Source of the DNA: JBALVT01 sp036961345
Lineage (GTDB): Bacteria > Pseudomonadota > Gammaproteobacteria > Pseudomonadales > Halieaceae
Direction of reading: 5' to 3'
Length of the DNA stretch: 22,549 bases
NCBI GenBank assembly: GCA_036961345.1
Contig: JBALVT010000052.1
Location: 1-22,549, forward strand
Shown piece after piece: positions 1 to 7,597 of the stretch. Positions within the stretch are counted from its first letter, which is position 1, and each line of letters starts with the position of its first letter. Both the position numbers and the translations under genes were made by a program. The notes beneath the pieces were generated by a model. That model had not been told where the DNA came from and did no database searches. It worked only from the letters and a program-made list of their open reading frames with translations.

Positions 1-997
1 CGTGGGTGGTGACCGGCTCCAGCGGCCAGCTCATACCCACTTTATAAACCCGCAACCCGATCTCATGTGCAACCTCGGTACTGATTCCCATATCTTCGAG
101 TGCCTGCATGACGTCCAGATAAGCCTTACCTGTGGTCACAATGCCCAATCTGGGATTTGGGCTGTCCAGTACAATTCGATTGAGTTTATTGACCCGAGCG
201 AATTCCCGGGCCGCATAAATCTTATATTTGTTTAGGCGCAACTCCTGTTCCAGGGGTTTGTCAGGCCAGCGCGCGTGCACCCCACCCTCGGGCAATTGAA
301 ACTCTTCAGGTATTACGATTTCGATCCTATTGGGGTCAATATCCGCTGAAATGGCGGAATCCATATTCTCTGTAATCGCTTTTAGCGCCACCCAGCAACC
401 ACTGTACCGGGACAGTTCCCAGCCAAATATGCCCAGATCCAACACCTCCTGTACGTTGGAAGGGCTTAAAACCGGAACCGAGGCACCGATGAACATGTGT
501 TCAGATTGATGAGGTAACGTTGACGACTTGCAGGCGTGATCATCGCCAGCCACCGCCAGAACACCGCCGTATTTTGAAGTACCAAATGCATTGGCATGTT
601 TGATGACATCCATGCTGCGATCGACACCGGGGCCCTTGCCGTACCACATACCAAAAACACCGTCATAACGGGCACCGGCGAACAGGTTCGTCTGTTGACT
701 GCCCCACACCGCCGTGGCCGCCAGATCTTCATTTACCCCGGGCTGAAAATAAACGTTGTGCTGTTCAAGCCACGATGCAGCCTTCCACATGGCCTGATCG
801 ACACCGCCTACTGGTGAACCACGATATCCGGATACAAAAGCCGCCGTATTCAGCCCGCGTTGCACATCTCGTTGGTGCTGTAACATCGGAAGACGCACCA
901 GCGCCTCAATCCCTGTCATATAAGCCCGGGTGGTATCCAGCGCGTACTTGTCGTCTAGAGACACCTTGGCGGGTGTATTTGTTTGGGCATTGGCCAT
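1..997 (-). CDS. Indolepyruvate ferredoxin oxidoreductase, N-terminal part (runs off left edge)
   Basis: The reading frame is open from an ATG at 997 to the window edge, giving the first 332 residues. Family members of this fused alpha/gamma type are usually about 1150-1200 residues, so roughly the N-terminal quarter is present. Recognisable stretches are VSLDDKYALDTTRAYMTG (about 12-29), SGYRGSPVGGVDQAMWK, QPGVNEDLAATAVWGSQQ, GVFGMWYGKGPGVDRSMDV and GDDHACKSSTLPHQSEH, all typical of this thiamine-diphosphate enzyme. It oxidatively decarboxylates aryl pyruvates such as indolepyruvate to acyl-CoA while reducing ferredoxin. An AAGGAG ribosome-binding site (1005-1010) lies 7 nt before the ATG. 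It diverges from an Lrp-family gene with 126 nt between the chosen starts, so that regulator is a likely controller. The thiamine-binding and gamma-subunit parts lie outside the window and cannot be checked. Confidence 0.9.
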   Translation of the reverse strand, partial: MANAQTNTPAKVSLDDKYALDTTRAYMTGIEALVRLPMLQHQRDVQRGLNTAAFVSGYRGSPVGGVDQAMWKAASWLEQHNVYFQPGVNEDLAATAVWGSQQTNLFAGARYDGVFGMWYGKGPGVDRSMDVIKHANAFGTSKYGGVLAVAGDDHACKSSTLPHQSEHMFIGASVPVLSPSNVQEVLDLGIFGWELSRYSGCWVALKAITENMDSAISADIDPNRIEIVIPEEFQLPEGGVHARWPDKPLEQELRLNKYKIYAAREFARVNKLNRIVLDSPNPRLGIVTTGKAYLDVMQALEDMGISTEVAHEIGLRVYKVGMSWPLEPVTTH

Positions 998-1011
998 AGC
1001 GGCGCTCCTTA

Positions 1012-1027
1012 TATCTTATATGAGATA
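1012..1027. promoter_or_regulatory. AT-rich dyad, candidate operator in the ior/lrp divergent gap
   Basis: TATCTTATATGAGATA is symmetric at 14 of 16 positions (TATCTYATATRAGATA). It sits just upstream of the ribosome-binding site of the oxidoreductase gene, where the -10 of that gene could also lie. AT-rich dyads of about 15 bp are typical binding sites of Lrp/AsnC proteins, and the divergent gene encodes one. Binding is inferred. Confidence 0.4.
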
Positions 1028-1111
1028 GTGTCGCCTAAATTCGAGGAATAATTGTTTCTATTAACCCCTGGAATTGAATTAATATGCATAATTTATTCTA
1101 ATATAGTAGCC

Positions 1112-1118
1112 AAGGAGG
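1112..1118 (+). promoter_or_regulatory. Strong ribosome-binding site that fixes the TTG start of the Lrp-family gene
   Basis: AAGGAGG lies 5 nt before the TTG at 1124. It is far stronger than anything before the upstream in-frame candidate at 1052, so it decides the start. Confidence 0.75.
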
Positions 1119-1123
1119 TTATT

Positions 1124-1600
1124 TTGTCTATTAAACTAGACGCACTGGATCGCAAGATACTTAGCTTGCTGCAACGCGATGCCAGCATAAGCACCGCCCG
1201 GATCGCCGAACAGATCAACGTATCCCAGTCACCGTGTTGGCGCCGAATTAATCGTCTGGAGGAAGCAGGCCTGATCAAAGGCCGCGTTGCCCTGCTCGAC
1301 CGCGCGGCACTGGGAATGGAGGTAGTCGTTTTTTCGACCATAAACCTGACCTCTACCGGGCGCCAGAACCTGATAGAATTCGAAAGAGATATTGTTGAAC
1401 ATCCCGAGGTCATCGAATGTTATACGATGACCGGCATATGGGATTACATGTTAAAAATTGTGACCAAGGATATTCGACACTACGAAAAATTTGTCCGCAA
1501 TACACTCACTACCAGCCCTTCCATTCGAGAACTACACTCACATATGGCGGTCACTGAAATCAAAAACAGCACTGAACTTCCCCTGGATACACAATTGTGA
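1124..1600 (+). CDS. Lrp/AsnC family transcriptional regulator
   Basis: A protein of 158 residues, the normal Lrp-family length. The N-terminal winged helix-turn-helix begins KLDALDRKILSLLQRD, followed by the recognition-helix region VSQSPCWRRINRLEEAG. The C-terminal ligand-binding RAM/AsnC domain covers about residues 70-145 and contains HPEVIECYTMTGIWDYMLK. I use the TTG at 1124 because of the AAGGAGG before it; starting at 1052 would add 24 residues of unrelated hydrophobic sequence. The gene is 12 nt upstream of the aminotransferase and diverges from the oxidoreductase gene. That position suggests local regulation of 2-oxoacid and amino-acid metabolism, with an amino acid as likely effector. 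The effector cannot be read from sequence. Confidence 0.88.
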   Translation: MSIKLDALDRKILSLLQRDASISTARIAEQINVSQSPCWRRINRLEEAGLIKGRVALLDRAALGMEVVVFSTINLTSTGRQNLIEFERDIVEHPEVIECYTMTGIWDYMLKIVTKDIRHYEKFVRNTLTTSPSIRELHSHMAVTEIKNSTELPLDTQL

Positions 1601-1612
1601 GACCAGCAGATC

Positions 1613-2755
1613 ATGATTCGGAGTAAATTACCTCACGTTGGAACCACTATTTTTACGCGGATGTCGGCGCTTGCCAGCGAGCACCAGGCCATAAACCTGT
1701 CACAGGGATTTCCAGATTTCGATGGTCCCGAGGCAATGCGAGAGGCGCTGGCTCGCCACGTAATGGATGGCCACAACCAATATGCACCCATGGCAGGTGT
1801 ACTGGCGCTGCGGGAGCAAATCGCCGACCAGTTGCAGCGCCACAGGAACGTCAAATGCCACCCCGACACGGAAATTACAGTTGTGCCCGGCGCAACCGAG
1901 GCTATTTTTTGCGCTATTACCGCGGCTGTACACCCGGGTGATGAGGTCATCGTTTTCGACCCCTGTTACGACAGCTATGTGCCGGCCATCGAACTGGCCG
2001 GTGGCGTAGCGGTACATATTGCGCTAAACACTGGCGACTTTACTATCGACTGGGAAAAGGTGAAATCTGCCATTGGCAATCTAACCCGCATGGTCATAAT
2101 CAATTCGCCTCACAATCCCAGTGGCACGACGCTTTCCACTAAAGATTTGCAACAACTGGAGCAACTCGCCGAAGCCCATGACCTGCTGGTGATCAGCGAT
2201 GAGGTCTACGAGCATCTGGTATTTGACCAACAAACGCATGCCAGCGTATTGCAACTGCCAGCACTGCGCGCGCGCAGCTTTGCCGTGTTTTCCTTCGGCA
2301 AAACCTTCAGTGTCACCGGCTGGAAAACAGGATACTGCATCGCTCCTCCTGAACTGAGCGCGGAGCTGCGCAAAGTGCACCAGTTTGTTGCTTTTGTGGC
2401 TGTAACACCCATTCAGCTAGCGCTGGCAGATTTTATGGAGGCAGAGCCAGACTACCCGGCCGGTCTCGCCCGTTTTTACCAGGCCAAGCGAGATCTTTTT
2501 TGCCAGGCCCTGGCGACTTCAAGATTCTCTTTGAAACCCAGCGCGGGAACCTATTTCCAGCTACTGAACTACAGCGCAATTACTCGGGAAACCGACCAGA
2601 CGCTTTGCGAGCACTGGACAAAAGAACATGGGATAGCCTCTATTCCCATCTCAGTCTTCTACGAGTCACCTCCCGATCAGCACTATCTTCGCTTTTGTTT
2701 CGCCAAAAGCGATTCAGTGCTGGAGCAAGCTGCACGATTACTCTGCGAGATATAG
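1613..2755 (+). CDS. ybdL: PLP-dependent aminotransferase, methionine/glutamine (YbdL-like) type
   Basis: This 380-residue protein is a class I/II (fold type I) aminotransferase. Visible elements are NLSQGFPDFDGPEAMREAL near the N-terminus, HNQYAPMAGVLALR (the YAPMxGxxxLR signature), PGATEAIFCAI for cofactor phosphate contact, INSPHNPSGTTLS, SDEVYEHLVFD and SFGKTFSVTGWKTGYC, in which Lys230 is the predicted Schiff-base lysine. These match YbdL/MtnE-like methionine aminotransferases and the related glutamine transaminases, which transfer the amino group of Met, Gln or aromatic residues to a 2-oxoacid. The stop codon is 2 nt before the start of an omega-amidase gene. That pairing supports a glutamine-transaminase/omega-amidase route or methionine salvage. 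Substrate preference is not resolvable from sequence. Confidence 0.85.
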   Translation: MIRSKLPHVGTTIFTRMSALASEHQAINLSQGFPDFDGPEAMREALARHVMDGHNQYAPMAGVLALREQIADQLQRHRNVKCHPDTEITVVPGATEAIFCAITAAVHPGDEVIVFDPCYDSYVPAIELAGGVAVHIALNTGDFTIDWEKVKSAIGNLTRMVIINSPHNPSGTTLSTKDLQQLEQLAEAHDLLVISDEVYEHLVFDQQTHASVLQLPALRARSFAVFSFGKTFSVTGWKTGYCIAPPELSAELRKVHQFVAFVAVTPIQLALADFMEAEPDYPAGLARFYQAKRDLFCQALATSRFSLKPSAGTYFQLLNYSAITRETDQTLCEHWTKEHGIASIPISVFYESPPDQHYLRFCFAKSDSVLEQAARLLCEI

Positions 2756-2757
2756 CT

Positions 2758-3531
2758 ATGCAAGATCTAGCGATTACACTGATCCAATGTGAACTGGCCT
2801 GGGAAAACCCGCAGGACAATCGTAAACACATATCGACGCTGGTCGAAAAACTCGTCAAACCCACCGACCTGATTGTGCTACCAGAAATGTTTACTACCGG
2901 GTTTTCCATGAATGCTCTGGCCAATGCGGAAACACCCGGAGGCGAAACCCAGCAGTGGTTAGCGAAACTGGCAGCTGATTACAACTGCGCGGTGACAGGC
3001 AGTATTGCAGTGCGAGAAGGGGACAAGGTATACAACCGCATGTTGTTCGCAACCCCCGAGGCGCTGTATCAATACGACAAACGCCATCTGTTCAGAATGG
3101 CGGGAGAGGACAAACGCTATGTTGCCGGTGATCATCGAGTTACTGTCCCCTTCCGGGGCTGGCGCATTAATCTTCAGGTGTGTTATGACCTGCGCTTTCC
3201 GGTATTTGCTCGCAATCAGGGCGATTTTGACCTGCAACTGTATGTGGCCAACTGGCCCGCCAGGCGGAGCTACCATTGGCGGCAGCTGTTGATCGCCAGA
3301 GCGATAGAAAACCAGGCCTGTGTCGTCGGTGTAAACCGGATCGGCAGTGACGCCAATGGGCTGGATTACCAGGGCGATAGCCTGGCAATTGCCGCCGATG
3401 GCAAAATCCTGCACGATCTGGAAAATCGCAGTGAAGTGGCGCAACTAACACTCAGCGCCAGCGCACTCACTAACTACCGGGAAAAATTCCCCTGCCATAT
3501 GGACGCCGACAATTTTAGCTTATCCGGGTAA
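2758..3531 (+). CDS. yafV: Omega-amidase, nitrilase superfamily (YafV-like)
   Basis: The ATG at 2758, two bases after the aminotransferase stop, gives 257 residues, close to E. coli YafV. An in-frame ATG at 2500 lies inside the aminotransferase and was discarded. The nitrilase catalytic triad is visible: Glu43 in VLPEMFTTGFSM, Lys108 in YDKRHLFRM and Cys142 in LQVCYDLRFPVF. Other family stretches are NRMLFATP, ANWPARRSYHW, LIARAIENQACVVGVNRIG and YQGDSLAIA. Omega-amidases hydrolyse 2-oxoglutaramate or 2-oxosuccinamate, the keto acids formed when glutamine or asparagine are transaminated. Removing the product this way makes the upstream aminotransferase reaction irreversible. It is probably cotranscribed with lrp and the aminotransferase, and it converges with hda at 3540. 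Confidence 0.88.
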   Translation: MQDLAITLIQCELAWENPQDNRKHISTLVEKLVKPTDLIVLPEMFTTGFSMNALANAETPGGETQQWLAKLAADYNCAVTGSIAVREGDKVYNRMLFATPEALYQYDKRHLFRMAGEDKRYVAGDHRVTVPFRGWRINLQVCYDLRFPVFARNQGDFDLQLYVANWPARRSYHWRQLLIARAIENQACVVGVNRIGSDANGLDYQGDSLAIAADGKILHDLENRSEVAQLTLSASALTNYREKFPCHMDADNFSLSG

Positions 3532-3539
3532 TGGGCTTG

Positions 3540-4247
3540 CTACCAACCCAGCTGCTCTTTCACAAAGGGGATAGACAAGGGGCGCTTTTCCGCCAACGAC
3601 GCGGCATCCAACTGGTCCAGTAAATCCAGCAGCGCGCTTAACGCCCGGGGAGCGCGACTGACGATATAACTTGCAACTTCCAAGGGGACTTGAAGCCCGC
3701 GACGCCCCGCGCGAAAGCAGAAGATGTCCTGTTTCACCTCATCACTGGCCGACTGCAATTGATACACCGACCCCCAGCAAAGACGAGAGCGCAGGTCCGG
3801 CAAATCGACTTGTAATACTCGAGGGGCAGCCGGCGCAGAAAACAACAGGCGGCAGCGCGCGTCACGCGCTCGATTGAAGAAATTAAACAGCGCCAGCTCC
3901 CACTGTTCATTGCCCATGACAGCATCGATATCGTCCAGGCATACCAGCGCCATACGCTCTACGCCGTGGAGCACCTCGCTGGGATCAAAACCTGTCAGCT
4001 CGGCGAGCGGAAGATATAAGGAGCTGCTCCCTGCCAAATGACAGGCCCCTTGTAACAGGTGGGACTTGCCACTATCGCCAGCCCCGAACAGATAAATAAA
4101 CGGCTCGCCAGGGGCATCGAGCTGCGAACGAAGTGCGGCGACCATCTGCTGATTGGATTTCCCACAATAAAAATTGTCCAGGGTCGCTTCATCTCGAAGT
4201 TGAACATTCAGAGTCAGTTGGCGATGCGCCCTATCCTCGTTAGTCAT
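3540..4247 (-). CDS. hda: DnaA regulatory inactivator Hda
   Basis: A 235-residue AAA+ DnaA-like protein from the ATG at 4247. The N-terminus carries QLTLNV (residues 10-15), matching the beta-clamp-binding motif QLSLPL of E. coli Hda. Walker A is intact (GAGDSGKS, 55-62), Walker B appears as LVCLDDIDAV, and LPDLRSRLCWG is the box VII arginine-finger region. The C-terminus LSIPFVKEQLGW is characteristic of Hda. Clamp-bound Hda stimulates ATP hydrolysis by DnaA after initiation. The ATG overlaps the 3' end of the permease gene by 8 nt, suggesting translational coupling. A start 19 codons further upstream is possible but would only add sequence before the clamp motif. Confidence 0.93.
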   Translation of the reverse strand: MTNEDRAHRQLTLNVQLRDEATLDNFYCGKSNQQMVAALRSQLDAPGEPFIYLFGAGDSGKSHLLQGACHLAGSSSLYLPLAELTGFDPSEVLHGVERMALVCLDDIDAVMGNEQWELALFNFFNRARDARCRLLFSAPAAPRVLQVDLPDLRSRLCWGSVYQLQSASDEVKQDIFCFRAGRRGLQVPLEVASYIVSRAPRALSALLDLLDQLDAASLAEKRPLSIPFVKEQLGW

Positions 4248-5334
4248 CAGCAACGCCACTGTATAGTTCACTGGCGCGATAATGCGACACGGCATGGCGA
4301 GCAAATACCGTAATTACCGCTGCCACGGGAAGGGCTACCACTACCCCCACAAACCCGGCCAGTTGTCCGCCCACCATAAGAGCAAAAATAACCGCGACTG
4401 GATGCAGACCAATGCGATCCCCTACCAGAACCGGTGTTAACACCATACTCTCGATCATTTGGCCAAAACCGAATACCAGGACAACCCACAGCAGCACGCC
4501 CAAATCCTGGAACTGCGCATAAGCGGCGATAAGGGACGCAGTAACGCCCACCAAAAAACCCAAATAAGGCACCATGCTCGCCAGACCGGCGACAACACCC
4601 AATAACAGCGCGAGTTGCAGACCCACTATCCAAAGGCCGGTGCCATAGATCACACCGAGCGCGCACATAACAATAAACTGTCCGCGCAGAAACGAACCGA
4701 CAACTTCATCGCCTTCAGCGACCATTATTGATACATTTTCCTGCCATGCCAGCGGCATCATCCGCAATGATTTGTTGAGTAACAGATCCCAGTCTCGCAT
4801 CAGGTAAAATGCGACCACTGGAACCAGCGCCAGATTTGCCAAAGTAAGCAACAGGGACATCCCGGAACCGGTAATTTTCTTGCCGGTTTGAGCCATAAAC
4901 TTACCCAGCGACTGCCAGTTATCAGCCAACTGGCTGGACCAGTCTAGTGGCGGCAATGCCTCAGCAGGCAAACTTAGCCAATCTTGAAGCCACGGCATAA
5001 CCACCTGGGTTAACCACTGATAAAATACAGGCACCTTTTGAATCAACACATCCAATTGCCGGGCGAGCAGCGGTACAAAAATGAGCATGAGCGCAATAAT
5101 AACGGCCACAAAAAGCACGAACACCAATGACACGGCAACCGTTCGATTCAGTTTACGTCTCTCCAACCAGTCAACCAGTGGATCACCCAGATAAGCAATC
5201 AGGCCACCCAGTACAAACGGCAGAAGAATCGGTTGCAGCACATAAAAGGCAAGGCTCAAAAAACCCAACACCCCGAGCACAAGGGGCCAGCGATTGACAG
5301 AAAGGATTTCTTGCCGGGGATCTAGTTCAGCCAT
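4240..5334 (-). CDS. AI-2E transporter/PerM family membrane protein
   Basis: A 364-residue polytopic membrane protein. A hydrophobic pair lies at the N-terminus (LVLGVLGFLSLAFYVLQPILLPFVLGGLIAYLG region, roughly 17-49), then a segment near 65-88, a soluble loop rich in Trp and Gln (about 95-150), and a C-terminal block of several helices with VPYLGFLVGV, FGFGQMIESMVLTPVLVGDRIGL and HPVAVIFALMVGGQLAG. These are hallmarks of the PF01594 (PerM/YdiK/TqsA) family. The transported substrate is unknown for most members. It overlaps the upstream DUF2066 gene by 13 nt and the downstream hda by 8 nt, so the three are one operon. This perM-hda neighbourhood recurs in gammaproteobacteria. Confidence 0.88.
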   Translation of the reverse strand: MAELDPRQEILSVNRWPLVLGVLGFLSLAFYVLQPILLPFVLGGLIAYLGDPLVDWLERRKLNRTVAVSLVFVLFVAVIIALMLIFVPLLARQLDVLIQKVPVFYQWLTQVVMPWLQDWLSLPAEALPPLDWSSQLADNWQSLGKFMAQTGKKITGSGMSLLLTLANLALVPVVAFYLMRDWDLLLNKSLRMMPLAWQENVSIMVAEGDEVVGSFLRGQFIVMCALGVIYGTGLWIVGLQLALLLGVVAGLASMVPYLGFLVGVTASLIAAYAQFQDLGVLLWVVLVFGFGQMIESMVLTPVLVGDRIGLHPVAVIFALMVGGQLAGFVGVVVALPVAAVITVFARHAVSHYRASELYSGVADD

Positions 5335-6395
5335 TGGTAGCTCAGTTGATGATTGGCAGCGGCAGGACTCACAGGTAACAAGTGTTTGTTAAGTTCAATG
5401 GTTGTACGCAGCTGATTGGCCTGGGCCCGGGAGATTAGACGCAGCTCCAACTGACCGGCCTGAATTTTTTCAACATTGGCGTGTTTAATCAGTTCCAGAC
5501 TTTCAAGCCACGCAACGAGATCAATATACTGAACATAGCTATTAACGCCCGACACAGATATTAAGATACTGTCAACTTCTGAACCGGCCGCAACAACCGC
5601 GTACCTCCGGGCCATTTGCTCGGCAACCAATGATACCCCGGCATTCATAAACATCTCGAGTGAATCTGCGCCTACAGATCGATCGACACGGCCATTGTTG
5701 GACAAATAGGTCCAGTCTCCTACCCACTCCCCAGTGGACAGCACAGTAACACGGGCAGCTACAATGTCCTGAACACCGTAGCGTCCAGATGCCTGAAATA
5801 TTGGCGCTGACTGTAAACCCCATACCTCATCAACGCTCAGCGCAGCGGTATCTTGCAAATCTAACAGTGGAAATCTGGCGGGAATACCGCGCCGGGCAAA
5901 ACCGAGCTGCAAACTCGTCATCATATCGGAGTTTATTTCGGGGCTGGCCAATTGCCGCCCACCATGGCCCTCGACCGCAATCCATACGACCACTGGCGGC
6001 CTGTTCGCGCTCCACAGGGGCGCCCCAGACTCAGTGAGCAGCCGCGAGATAACCGACCCGTCAAATTCAAACCTCGCTGTCAGGTCTCCAGAGGCATCTT
6101 GATCACGGCTATAGGAATACTGTTGTACATGTCCTCGGGCACGATCTAATTCGGCTGCTATGGCCGGATTTTGCAAAACCTCGACGCTGCCAGAAACTTT
6201 CACCAGGACCTCAGATAACGCAACCAGTGAAGCCTCTTCCAGGGCCTTTTTACCGTGCCCTGATATAGCCACCTCAGCTTCATAGAGGTTTTTAACCACG
6301 GCAGCATAAACCGGGCTTGCCACCGAAAATATCAGCGCATACGCACACATCTGCGTTAGCATTCGACTCCAAACAGGCAACACCACAATCTCCAA
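5322..6395 (-). CDS. DUF2066 domain-containing exported protein
   Basis: Up to 357 residues. The N-terminus is a signal peptide, with hydrophobic core MLTQMCAYALIFSVASPVYA and likely cleavage after VYA. The mature part opens with KNLYEAEVAISGHGKKALEEA, followed by ALSEVLVKVSG, HVQQYSYSRD and PVVVWIAVEG, the pattern of the DUF2066 family. No catalytic residues are evident. The start is uncertain. The first candidate is a TTG at 6395, which keeps Arg11 as the positive n-region. An ATG at 6362 gives a signal peptide with no positive charge, and an intermediate TTG at 6380 is also possible. It heads the operon with the permease and hda and diverges from purM. Function is unknown; a role in the cell envelope is only inferred from export. 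Confidence 0.8.
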   Translation of the reverse strand: MEIVVLPVWSRMLTQMCAYALIFSVASPVYAAVVKNLYEAEVAISGHGKKALEEASLVALSEVLVKVSGSVEVLQNPAIAAELDRARGHVQQYSYSRDQDASGDLTARFEFDGSVISRLLTESGAPLWSANRPPVVVWIAVEGHGGRQLASPEINSDMMTSLQLGFARRGIPARFPLLDLQDTAALSVDEVWGLQSAPIFQASGRYGVQDIVAARVTVLSTGEWVGDWTYLSNNGRVDRSVGADSLEMFMNAGVSLVAEQMARRYAVVAAGSEVDSILISVSGVNSYVQYIDLVAWLESLELIKHANVEKIQAGQLELRLISRAQANQLRTTIELNKHLLPVSPAAANHQLSYQWLN

Positions 6396-6482
6396 TCTCC
6401 ACTCCGGGAGAGCATTGTAGCAGCACCGCAGCGCAACAAAACAGCCGGCAGCCTGTGCGGTCTCAGGAATTGCTCGCCACTA

Positions 6483-6511
6483 CTGAATTTAGCGCGCAAT
6501 CAGGCTAGAAT
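6483..6511 (+). promoter_or_regulatory. Candidate purM promoter
   Basis: A good -10 (TAGAAT, 6506-6511) is preceded at 17 bp by a weak -35 (CTGAAT, 6483-6488). The bases after the -10 are GC-rich (ACGCCGCTTCGCCCC), as in promoters under stringent or growth-rate control. No convincing PurR box was seen. Confidence 0.4.
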
Positions 6512-6559
6512 ACGCCGCTTCGCCCCATACCCTGATCGAATACTGGACCTAATACCCCC

Positions 6560-7597
6560 ATGAGCAATGAAAGTGGCAAGACCTCACTGAGTTATAAGGA
6601 CGCCGGCGTCAATATCGACGCTGGTAACGCACTGGTAGAAAGAATTAAAGGCGTTTCAAAACGCACCCGTCGCCCGGAAGTTCTTGGGGGCCTGGGCGGG
6701 TTCGGCGCTCTGTGTGAAATCCCTGCTGGCTATAAACAACCTGTGCTGGTATCCGGCACCGATGGTGTGGGTACCAAACTGCGCCTTGCTATGGACATGG
6801 GAATTCACGACACAATTGGCATCGACCTGGTGGCGATGTGTGTTAACGACCTTATCGTGACCGGCGCAGAACCCTTGTTTTTCCTGGATTACTACGCGAC
6901 CGGGGCTTTGTGCGTGGATACCGCTGTAGATGTCGTGCAGGGAATTGGTCAAGGCTGTGAGTTGGCTGGTTGCTCCTTAGTGGGGGGAGAAACAGCGGAA
7001 ATGCCCGGGATGTATGAAGGTGAAGACTATGACCTGGCGGGGTTTTGTGTCGGTGTTGTTGAAAAAGCGGATATTATTGACGGCACTGGAGTTGCTGCCG
7101 GCGATGTATTGATTGGCCTCGCAAGCAGCGGGCCACACTCCAATGGCTACTCCTTAATCCGCAAGATCCTGGAAGTTGCCGCTGCTGATCTCAATGAAAA
7201 CCTGGGTGACACCAGTCTGGGACAGGCACTGCTCGCTCCCACCACCATTTATGTCAAAGCGTTGCTGGATTTGTTCACCTCCACACCGGTCAAGGCCCTG
7301 TCACACATTACCGGCGGGGGTTTGCTTGAGAATATACCACGAGTACTGCCCCAGGACCTGCACGCGGCTATCGATACCGCCAGCTGGGAATGGCCAGAGG
7401 TTTTCCGTTGGCTACAAAACCAGGGCAACGTCGAGACAACGGAAATGTACCGCACTTTCAATTGCGGCGTCGGCATGGTGCTGTGTGTGGCACCAGAGCA
7501 TGAATCTGCGACCCTTTCAAAATTAGCCGCAAGTGGGCACACCGCCTGGACAATTGGATCAATACACGAAGGAGCCAATGAGGTGATTTTCCTGTAA
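6560..7597 (+). CDS. purM: Phosphoribosylformylglycinamidine cyclo-ligase (AIR synthetase)
   Basis: 345 residues, the same length as E. coli PurM. It begins SLSYKDAGVNIDAGNALVERI and contains GGFGALCEIP, VSGTDGVGTKLRLAMD, GIDLVAMCVNDLIVTGAEPL, LVGGETAEMPGMY, SSGPHSNGYSLIRK and HITGGGLLENIPRVLP, all conserved in the family. The enzyme converts formylglycinamidine ribonucleotide to aminoimidazole ribonucleotide with ATP. It is the first gene of a purM-purN-DUF3108 run and diverges from the DUF2066 gene, with 164 nt between starts. Its TAA stop immediately abuts the 5' part of purN, where the start codon of the next gene is unusual. A GAAGGAG/GAGGTG-rich end (about 7568-7585) within purM probably supplies the purN ribosome-binding site. 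Confidence 0.97.
   Translation: MSNESGKTSLSYKDAGVNIDAGNALVERIKGVSKRTRRPEVLGGLGGFGALCEIPAGYKQPVLVSGTDGVGTKLRLAMDMGIHDTIGIDLVAMCVNDLIVTGAEPLFFLDYYATGALCVDTAVDVVQGIGQGCELAGCSLVGGETAEMPGMYEGEDYDLAGFCVGVVEKADIIDGTGVAAGDVLIGLASSGPHSNGYSLIRKILEVAAADLNENLGDTSLGQALLAPTTIYVKALLDLFTSTPVKALSHITGGGLLENIPRVLPQDLHAAIDTASWEWPEVFRWLQNQGNVETTEMYRTFNCGVGMVLCVAPEHESATLSKLAASGHTAWTIGSIHEGANEVIFL
7580..7585 (+). promoter_or_regulatory. Ribosome-binding site inside the purM end, serving purN
   Basis: GAGGTG lies within the last codons of purM and ends 8 nt before the GTA codon at 7594. That spacing fits initiation at 7594, not at the internal ATG at 7645. Confidence 0.55.

Noticed and set aside
1052..1123. Longer N-terminus for the Lrp-family protein
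   Set aside because: It would add hydrophobic, non-family sequence. The AAGGAGG site before the TTG at 1124 is decisive.
2500..2757. N-terminal extension of the omega-amidase
   Set aside because: It lies within the aminotransferase gene. The ATG at 2758 gives the family length and N-terminus.
7582..7597. A programmed -1 frameshift fusing PurM to PurN, as in the eukaryotic GART fusion
   Set aside because: The frames are related by -1 and the junction is suggestive, but there is no good XXXYYYZ slippery site and no downstream structure nearby. A GTGA-to-GTAA change explains the data more simply.
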